In this document: positions 56,040 to 64,000 of the stretch, piece after piece
How the letters are laid out: each line of letters starts with the position of its first letter
How positions within the stretch are numbered: position 1 is the stretch's first letter
Assembly: GCF_029852145.1 (NCBI RefSeq)
Contig: NC_079970.1
Location: 12,147,662 to 12,211,661, forward strand
Length of the DNA stretch: 64,000 nucleotides
Reading direction: 5' to 3'
Origin: Microplitis mediator
Taxonomy: Eukaryota; Arthropoda; Insecta; Hymenoptera; Braconidae
Translations under genes and position numbers: made by a program
Notes under the pieces: model-generated
What the model was told of the DNA's origin: nothing
The model's input: only the letters and a program-made list of their open reading frames with translations
The model's database searches: none

Positions 56040-57681
56040 TGTAACGGGGTAGAACTTATAATTTATATTTGAAATTTCAAATTGACGCGTGCGAAAAGTG
56101 AAAGCGACCCCCTCCGGCAACAACGGCCGATAAAATAACAACCTACTTAGCATTGGGGTCACTGCTATCGAGTTTCGATGAGTCGGGTGTTTTAGAGAGA
56201 TGTAGACAGATGAGAATTTTCCTGATCACTGCTACTACAACCATGCATTTCTACTACTACAAACACTAGCTACTACTTACGCCGTATCGTAGCCAAGAGC
56301 TTATGAGCCCACGCTGTGGAAGCTTATTTAGCTTGAAAATTTATTTTGGAGTTAATCATTTAATTGTCATGTGGATTGGACCTGGAGATTTGGTTTGCTA
56401 AGGATTTTCGAGTCTTAGAGGATTTATAGGCTTACGGGACTGAGAAGAGGACCAGTGGAGAGAAGGTTGAGATTGTTGGAATTGAAGGAAATTGGATTAA
56501 CGTTGAAGTGAGTGGCGTTAAGTGTCAGTTATAACCTTTGTATTATGAACAATTCACTCAGTAAAGCTTGAGGAATAAGCTACCTTTTGAAGGTAACACT
56601 AACATATATATTGGAACATAAGGGAAAATTCGACATCGACCCGAGGTTCGAAATTATTGAAAATAATAAGTCGTTATCCGGTGAACCAATTCAAGTGACA
56701 TCTAGAATCGAAAATTTCGACTCCGACCGAGCAATCGATCCAACGCTTGGATTGAAACGAGAGATCCGGGATAGACGCCGAACTGAACGGCCACGTTTTT
56801 ATTTTTTTTTAACAATTCGACCCGACCAAACGAACAGTTTCGATTCCGACTTCCGAACAATTCGATTATTGATCAATGATTCATTAAAGTGACCGACAAA
56901 CGAATGCCGAGTGAACAATAAACCGATGACTCTGTGAACAAGCCGAAGCATCAGTGCGATTTTGAACAAAGTGTATATGTGATTTTATTATTGAACAAGT
57001 GAATCGCATTCGCGTGATAATTAAAAATTAATTAATATATTACGCGTAATAATTATATGATCGTGCAATTTAACGCGTTAGCGAAATAAAATATTATTTT
57101 ATATTTTTTTTCAATTCGTTCGAGCAATTCTGAGAGTTACGGATTATGCGTGTCTCATTCGCAACAGCAGCCTTGTCGCCTCGCCATGTAAGAATACTCT
57201 GACGTCACTCGTCAAGTATTTCTTTAATACTTCCGCTGTATGTGTGTCTCCGAACAATAAAATTATTTATTTTATTTCGATAACTCACTGTGTTTTCCTT
57301 CGAGCAATAAACCGATGTTGTGTTTTGATCAAGTACAATTTATACGAGCAATATTTTTTTTTGTTTATATTGAGTCAAGCCGAGAACGGCAATTACTTAT
57401 TTTGTTTGTAACCGATTATTTTTGTGATACTGATCAATTATTTTGTGTTAAATATACGACTAATTATTTTGTTTAATTCTGATAATTATTTAATCGTAAT
57501 CTTAAGTGCCTGACCTTTCCCAGATCCGCCACCCTGATCTGACATTTTTGATAATTGTTTATTTGGTGATTATAAAATCACTTGGCGCCCAAATTAATAA
57601 TTTTTGAACAAGGTTGCCATAAACAGTAAGCGTATTTGGACTTCACTCCGGTAGATCCCCGGTGGAGAAAAACCCGTTACA
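56040..57681 (+). repeat. LTR of a second gypsy-like element
   Basis: Begins TGTAACGGG and ends CCCGTTACA, perfect 9-bp inverted ends. It is 1642 bp long and AT-rich with GC-richer parts. Directly downstream, after removing two later insertions, comes TATTTAGGCGC joined to TCAACATGAGGCACC. This resembles the common gypsy primer-site form GGCGCTCAACGTG. Taken as the 5' LTR of a plus-strand element whose gag-like remains are at 59772-60700. Confidence 0.68.
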
Positions 57682-57691
57682 TATTTAGGCG

Positions 57692-57859
57692 GTAACGCGC
57701 GTTTTGATCCCCGGACAAAATATCCCCGACAAATATCTCCGGACAAAATATCCACATGAAAAGAAAGCAAAAATAGTGAAAAAAGCCAAACAAACTGACA
57801 CAAAACTAGGGATATTTTGTCCAGAGATATTTTGTCTGGGGATCAAAAGGCGTGGAATC
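57692..57859. mobile_element. Mutator-like MITE 1, 9-bp TSD
   Basis: A 168-bp foldback flanked by ATTTAGGCG on both sides (57683-57691 and 57860-57868). Arms carry TTTTGATCCCCGGACAAAAT and its inverted copy, with repeated ATATTTTGTCC words. Nine-base duplications are typical of Mutator-like elements. Confidence 0.75.
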
Positions 57860-57869
57860 ATTTAGGCGC

Positions 57870-59767
57870 TGTTACGTCCAGGATAACGAAAACACGTTTT
57901 TTAGTCCTTTAATTTTGATTCAAAGCACTTAAGCCATTTACTCGAGTAGCGGGGACCTCGCTATTTAGTGTCGAGTATGTCAATATGGTGTCACGACTAA
58001 ATATCCGCGACGAAATATCCAACGACAAAAGAACCACGACCAAATAACCGACGACAAAATAACCGAATGACAAAATAACCAAATGACAAAATAACCGACG
58101 ACAAAACACACAAAAACCATGATAAAAGGGCGGTTATTTTGTCATTTGGTTATTTTGTCGTTCGGTTATTTCGTCGTCGGTTATTTTGTCGCGGTTATAT
58201 TGTCGCGGTTATTTGTCGTTGGATATTGTGTTACGGAACCGTCAATATGACGAAATTTATTTAAATGTGAATAATAAAAATTAAAGCAGCAATAATATTC
58301 AATAGAAATAACTTAATTACTTAAATTATTTATAATATTGAATAAAAGAATTAAAAATCGAAATTATTTTTATTTAAAATGATTCTATTTCAATTGTATA
58401 AATTCTGAATTTAATTTTTAACGACTCGAGCAAAGGAATAGAAATTTAATATTTAAAATAAGAAGATTTTACGTTATCAAGAGCTTGATAATTAATGGGC
58501 TCAGAGGACTAATTTTCGGCGGCTTTTATAGGCGGTATCATAGGCGAGGGGTAACACGCGTGACCTAGATTTGATTTTTTTACCAAAAACTAATGTTATT
58601 TAGAAGAGTTGAAGATTTGCGGGGCGTGGTGTGGAAAAAGGCGTACGTAACCATCTCGAGTAGAAGCTTCTAGAACAATACTCACACCAAGAAAGATACA
58701 TCCGATCCCCATGTTATTAGATAGGGACTATTTTAATTCGTTAATTACGGATTATTAATTAGATTTAAAGCATAGGTGTTTATTGATTATTAATCTCTCT
58801 ATTATTATCTTTCGATTGATTATAGTTATTTCTTTTTACCACTATCGGTGTAGATGTTATACGTATTCTTAATTATTATGGGGTAATTATGAGGTAATTT
58901 TATATTATTCTTGGTTCAACTAATTAAGATGGACATTCGAGTTACAATGATATTTTTAGTTTGTAATTACATCAATTATTCATCGAGTTATTCAAAATGG
59001 AAACTATCGATATAATCATGTGTTAGTGAGAAACGACGGAATACGTCACAAGAAGGGGTGGTATAAGATGGGTCGAGCAGCACGCATCTCCAAAAAAGGA
59101 GATTTTATAAATCTAAATGAATGTTAGTAAATGAGTGAAACTTATCAATATAGTCATATTTGTTAGTGAGAGATATGGTGGCACGCGTCAAGAGAAGAGA
59201 CCGTGAAAGCGCAAGCGACAATAATAATAATAATAATACAACAAATTAGTTGAGTTATTAAAGACAGAAATTATATTCTTATGTATGTGTTAGTGAAAGA
59301 CAATGGGAAGCGAAATAGTAAATTCCTTGAATGACCTATGATGTTTAGTTAGTCGGTATATAAGTTTTTATCTAATCTCGCATTCTATTTTTCTTTACCC
59401 GCTGGGTTATTATAATTCTTTCATGTTGTTATAGATAAGTGGCTATGAATTTGGTTATTATCTGTAGGATGTTAAAATTATTATTATTATAGTTATATGT
59501 TCTGTCGCGATATTTTATGGTTGTCCTATGATATGTAGTTAATTAATGGTTATCTTATTTATTTTCTCACCAGTACCTTAGAATATTGCGTCTCCAATTT
59601 TTAATATGTTTTTATTATTACGTATCTGGGGTATAGTATTTCCTGTTTACATCAACACACTTAACAGTCCTCTGACCTTGGATATACCAGTTTTTTTAAT
59701 TTATAATTTTTCTTTTATTTATTAAATTTTAAGTTATTTTCGGAGTTTGACATGTTATGCCGTAACA
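57870..59767. mobile_element. Solo LTR, TSD GCGC, in the primer-binding region
   Basis: Begins TGTTACG and ends CGTAACA, flanked by GCGC (57866-57869 and 59768-59771). It is 1898 bp including a 251-bp MITE (57988-58238) that inserted into it. Removing it rejoins GGCGC to TCAACATGAGG, giving a gypsy-type primer region. The body is non-coding; a GTTAGTGAGA phrase recurs near 59025 and 59163. Confidence 0.72.
57988..58238. mobile_element. Mutator-like MITE 2, 9-bp TSD
   Basis: A 251-bp foldback flanked by GTCAATATG on both sides (57979-57987 and 58239-58247). The arms consist of repeated ACAAAATAACCGA words and their inverted copies. The outermost ends are only moderately alike. It inserted into the solo LTR at 57870-59767. 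Confidence 0.75.
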
Positions 59768-59771
59768 GCGC

Positions 59772-60700
59772 TCAACATGAGGCACCAAAGGTCAGAAGGC
59801 ACGGATCTACACGAGATTACGATCGACAATTTCGAACAAACCGTTTACGACTCGACTAGTTAAATTGATCAACTTCACCAAGATGTTCCATTCACCGCCA
59901 ACGACACTCTAGACCAATTTGAACACGACATGGCAGAACGATCGATTCTTGGAACAAATATCAACATTGACCGACCAGATCAACCGAACGATTAAACATC
60001 GAGCGAAACCGATCATAACGACGCCATTGGCTTCACCGACACCGTCCACTCGCAAAAGTTCGACCAGTACTTGCGTTGAGGCTATGAAAGCACATGCTAG
60101 CCTTTCCTGAACGTCTAGAAGCCAAAATACGAGAGAACGCCCGACAAATCGAAACCCTCTGCCTCCAGCAGGAAGCTGCCGCTGCTGCACTGCGCGAGCA
60201 GGAAGCTCAGACACCGAGTTCGGTAGAATCTGAATCCGGTTACGAGTGGATCAACGACTTGGAATCGAAGCAGGTACGAGAAATCCTGATTACCCTAAAT
60301 GCTAGTGTATCAGGAACCGAAGAATCACGCCATGACAGAATATCGTGCACTTTGAAGAAAGCGACACCCCGACACATCCTGGAGTAACGAAGACCAAGGA
60401 ACAACCGCCGATTCATCGATCAATGACAAGCAACGACTGCTAACCGACCGATTTATGAAGAACAACGACCAAATAGTAGCGATTACGACCGTGAACAATT
60501 ATGAACAACGTTCACCGAACAAATCGATAAGAAAAGACACTGATTTAAGCAGTAGTTACTCATCGAGTGATTCAAAACGATCAACGACACCGACGTCGAG
60601 TGTATCACCGAAACCGAAACCGACGACACCGCCGAAAGCGACGCCGATACAGCCACTGAAACCGGTTTATTATTTTTGTTTTGTATTGTAAGCATCTTTT
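59772..60700 (+). pseudogene. Gypsy-like gag remains, pol missing
   Basis: Several overlapping short frames encode a polar, coiled-coil-like protein (KIRENARQIETLCLQQEAAA), then GYEWINDLE and a stretch (REILITLNASVSGTEESRH) that resembles a SAP-type motif seen in some insect Gag proteins. A serine/proline/threonine-rich tail follows. The reading is broken by stops near 59860, 60115 and 60385. No RT or integrase follows; the polypurine tract comes within 50 bp, so pol has been deleted or the element never had it. Confidence 0.5.
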
Positions 60701-60737
60701 ATTATTTTTCATTTGTAAATGAGCGACATACTTTTTT

Positions 60738-60790
60738 TTTTTTTAAGGGGAAGTACTGTAGCGACTACGTTACTACATATTCGATATAAA
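60738..60790 (+). promoter_or_regulatory. Polypurine tract and start of a 3' LTR
   Basis: A T-run is followed by AAGGGGAAGTAC and then TGTAGCGACTACGTTACT. This is the usual gypsy arrangement of polypurine tract and LTR start. The LTR start differs from TGTAACGGGG at 56040, so the two ends may come from different elements. The LTR's other end was not found. Confidence 0.5.
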
Positions 60791-61863
60791 ATATATGAAA
60801 TTAGTTTTAACTTCCAAAGCCAAGAGGGCTTATAAAAATCTGTCTTTTTGGAAATAGTAACGCAAAATATAGGTTAAATATCTTAATATATGGGGAGTTC
60901 CAAGAAAAAAATAGAATAAAAGTATTTCAAATTTTTTGATAAAGATGTTGGAATTTGAAATTAAAAAAAAATTTTTTTAAATGTTGATATCCTTCAATTT
61001 TTTACTAAATTTTTTATTTTACATTCCTATTTATATCCAGAGAGGAAAGTACGACGGGCCCAGGCTTGGTTCGACTATGTACAACTGTGGACCAAGCTTG
61101 TAAGCCAGTCTTTTTCCAGCCTTGGTAGAAGCCTGGAATGATAACACCTTGTTAAGCCTGGTTACCAGCCCTCACCCATGCTCGCTTGCCAGAGCTGGCC
61201 CATGCAGAGACAAAACAAATAAATTTAATGAGAAAAAAATTTTATTATTATTAACGTAATAGAGTTTGTGATCATTTACGTGAATGATCATTAACGTAAG
61301 TAATCATTCATGTAAATGTCCAGCTCTTGCAATCGATCAGAACAGTATTTTTTTAAAATCTCGGCATTAATATAGAAATAACTAGGAAGTTATGTGAAAA
61401 TAGAAAACTTTATCAGAGATAATTTGGCAAGCGTTCGGAAAATCGGAACGCTCAGAAATTAAAAATATAAGCGAATTTTATAACACAAACGTTTCTTCTA
61501 TAAATGTGCTTGACAATATTGAAAATTATATAAAAATTAAAGTTTTAGCTCGAATAACTTTTGAACGAATAGATTTTGCAAAAAATCATAAAATACCTTT
61601 TCTGTAGAGCTCTAAATTCTCGATGAAAACATAGGTGTCTTATTATTTTAGAATTAGCTGTCGCCGAGTTACGGAATTCTAAAGAACGAAAGAAATTTTT
61701 CGCATGTTATTTCCAACAGAAACTTTGGTTGTAAAGCAGACTATTCTAGAGTTAATATTAAGAGCTCAAATTTTTGGGGAATTTTTTTATCTATTTGAAA
61801 CCATTGGAGCCCCTGGGAGCAAAGAAATTCGAAAATATCCCTTCAAACGACCACCCATATATA
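60791..61863. other. Non-coding; short CCAGGCTTGG-type repeat
   Basis: No gene is seen. Near 61050-61205 words like CCAGGCTTGG, AAGCCTGG and CCAGCCTTGG recur in both orientations between GGGCCCAGGCTTGG and AGAGCTGGCCCATGC, perhaps a small foldback relic. Confidence 0.4.
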
Positions 61864-63650
61864 CACTAATGCAAAAAATTAAAGGAGCAGAAAAATTTTA
61901 TAAATTTTTTAGTGATTTTTGGAAGGCTGTAACTTGGTGAAAAAAAATCGTATCGAAAATTTAAAAAAAGCATTTTATAGCTTGAAATCTCTAGTTTAAG
62001 TGTATTTTTTTCAAAATTTTTTAAAAGCTCCGATTATTGCGCAAACATGAGAAATACCGCGAGCCAAAAAATTTCTAAATTTTTTTTTTTTTTCCGAAGA
62101 GCCCACGGACCGCGGAAAAATTCTTTCAACTAAACGAATGCATACATCGTTTAGCAAATTTATTCAGCTTCAATTTGGTTTTTTTTTTAACCCCGTAAGA
62201 CGATTTGTCGCAGAGATATCAGCCTTCAAACAGAAAATGATCCTTTTGGCTTTGATCTTCGATATTTCAGGTACCAATGATCGCACAGAAAGTTGAAGGG
62301 CAGCGTTGAAAACTTGAATAAATTCCCTACAAGACCCTGTCATCATTTTTTGAAAAAAAAAATTTTTTTTATTTTTAACATCCATTAGAAGAAAGTACAA
62401 AAAAATGACTTTTTTTGGTTTTTTAGTAAATCAACCGCTACTCTGCAAATATCGATAAAAAAAATAATGTTGCCAGGGACTTTGTTAGCTTAACGTACCC
62501 CCAAGACCCCTGTAAATTTTTAAATTGATCCATGGAACCGTTTTTTGGGAATCATCGATCAAAGTTTAGCTAAACAATTAAAGGAGCAAGTTTTGTTCCT
62601 TTAATTGTGCAATCATAATCAATATGAAAAAAATTTTTTTTTTTCGACTTTTCTCAAATTTTTGCGTTGGTAACTCAGCAAATGCAAGGAAATGACAAAA
62701 AAAATAAAAAATTTCCAAAAAATGTCAAAAAAAAATCTAAGAAAAAAAAAATTTGAAACTTGTTTTTTGTGTTCTAAATTTTTTTTTGACATTTTTTGGA
62801 AATTTTTTATTTTTTTTGTCATTTCCTTGCATTTGCTGAGTTACCAACGCAAAAATTTGAGAAAAGTCGAAAAAAAAAAATTTTTTTCATATTGATTATG
62901 ATTGCACAATTAAAGGAACAAAACTTGCTCCTTTAATTGTTTAGCTAAACTTTGATCGATGATTCCCAAAAAACGGTTCCATGGATCAATTTAAAAATTT
63001 ACAGGGGTCTTGGGGGTACGTTAAGCTAAAAAAGTCCCTGGCAACATTATTTTTTTTATCGATATTTGCAGAGTAGCGGTTGATTTACTAAAAAACCAAA
63101 AAAAGTCATTTTTTTGTACTTTCTTCTAATGGATGTTAAAAATAAAAAAAATTTTTTTTTTCAAAAAATGATGACAGGGTCTTGTAGGGAATTTATTCAA
63201 GTTTTCAACGCCGCCCTTCAACTTTCTGTGCGATCATTGGTACCTGAAATATCGAAGATCAAAGCCAAAAGGATCATTTTCTGTTTGAAGGCTGATATCT
63301 CTGCGACAAATCGTCTTACGGGGTTAAAAAAAAAACCAAATTGAAGCTGAATAAATTTGCTAAACGATGTATGCATTCGTTTAGTTGAAAGAATTTTTCC
63401 GCGGTCCGTGGGCTCTTCGGAAAAAAAAAAAAAATTTAGAAATTTTTTGGCTCGCGGTATTTCTCATGTTTGCGCAATAATCGGAGCTTTTAAAAAATTT
63501 TGAAAAAAATACACTTAAACTAGAGATTTCAAGCTATAAAATGCTTTTTTTAAATTTTCGATACGATTTTTTTTCACCAAGTTACAGCCTTCCAAAAATC
63601 ACTAAAAAATTTATAAAATTTTTCTGCTCCTTTAATTTTTTGCATTAGTG
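61864..63650. mobile_element. Mariner-like long palindrome, copy 2 (1787 bp)
   Basis: Ends CACTAATGCAAAAAATTAAA and its exact inverted copy, with TA on both sides (61862-61863 and 63651-63652). The two arms of about 890 bp are almost identical inverted copies, centred near 62757. Reading frames such as those at 62170-62400 and 63114-63344 give the same peptide on opposite strands because of the palindrome. It shares the phrase CCAATGATCGCACAGAAAGT and terminal sequence with the palindrome at 15714-19341, so both belong to one family. Non-coding. Confidence 0.85.
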
Positions 63651-63652
63651 TA

Positions 63653-64000
63653 TATATATATATATATACGGCTTGACTCGATATAAACAAAATTATCAAA
63701 AAAAGGCCATTCGGCAGCCGAAATGGAAGGTAGATTTTCCAATTAATCTATATAAAAAGTTTCATACATACATATCTTGTGATACATGTTAGTGTATAGT
63801 CATGATGTGAAATTAGGCTCGTTTTCTAAGAGTGAGGGTTAAAATGGACAACGACTATTTTCGATAGAGAAGTTTAGATAGTTGATTTGACAAAACATTA
63901 TATAGATGATGTACCAAACTAACTTTCACGTAAACGAAGTATAGAAAATTTAATTAGTATGAGATCATGATTGTAATCGCTATTACGATGGCAAGACCAG
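63653..64000. other. Non-coding flank
   Basis: A short TA repeat, then unique sequence with no recognisable feature. Confidence 0.4.

Noticed and set aside
57582..57591. TGGCGCCCAA as the primer-binding site of the LTR starting at 56040
   Set aside because: The perfect inverted ends TGTAACGGG/CCCGTTACA place the LTR end at 57681, beyond this word, and a better primer-like join is found after removing the insertions.
58226..59767. LTR starting at TGTTACGGAACC (58226)
   Set aside because: That word lies in the end of a MITE bounded by perfect 9-bp duplications; TGTTACGTCC at 57870 with GCGC duplication is the better start.
62170..63344. Identical 67- and 76-residue frames on opposite strands
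   Set aside because: Same palindrome effect at 61864-63650; not genes.

Overview
The window is AT-rich eukaryotic DNA made almost entirely of transposable elements. The mix suggests an insect, perhaps a parasitoid wasp: an env-bearing Ty3/gypsy (errantivirus-like) element, BEL/Pao and Ty1/copia remains with a copia-type primer site, a Helitron, hAT-, Tc1/mariner- and Mutator-like miniature elements, and introns-like AT-rich flanks. The species is an inference; no confidently recognised host gene is present. One unassigned 128-bp stretch (12728-12855) looks like an internal host exon.

Layout. 1-5796: small foldback and hAT-like elements plus the first copy of a family called X here. 5797-12477: a complete-ended Helitron on the minus strand carrying a dead OTU-Rep-helicase gene. 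12985-21430: a decayed BEL/Pao element broken by a solo LTR and by a four-level nest (BEL, then hAT MITE, then long mariner-like palindrome, then solo LTR), with target duplications readable at each insertion. 21438-22577: copia remnant. 22578-26568: non-coding with foldbacks rich in CAACTTG-type motifs and a reverse copy of X. 26569-40764: a 14.2-kb LTR retrotransposon on the minus strand (LTR, env, integrase, RT/RNase H, protease, gag, LTR) flanked by CTAT. 42219-47010: a foldback and a copia pol relic split by a solo LTR. 47711-52757: four copies of X, one split by a mariner-like MITE containing a tRNA-like sequence. 54300-55671: copia gag relic with its 5' LTR. 56040-60790: remains of a second gypsy element whose primer-binding region was split by another solo LTR; two 9-bp-TSD MITEs sit beside and inside it. 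61864-63650: a near-perfect 1.8-kb palindrome.

The most interesting unit is the 14.2-kb gypsy element. Its long ORFs encode two tandem retropepsin-like domains, an RT with an intact YLDD box, an RNase H whose catalytic aspartates are replaced by serine, a roughly 540-residue acidic low-complexity segment, a divergent macrodomain-like segment, an integrase with an intact D,D-35-E triad, and an F-type env-like protein. Its two LTRs share their ends but carry unrelated central tandem repeats. Single-base frame offsets separate gag/protease, protease/pol and pol/integrase.
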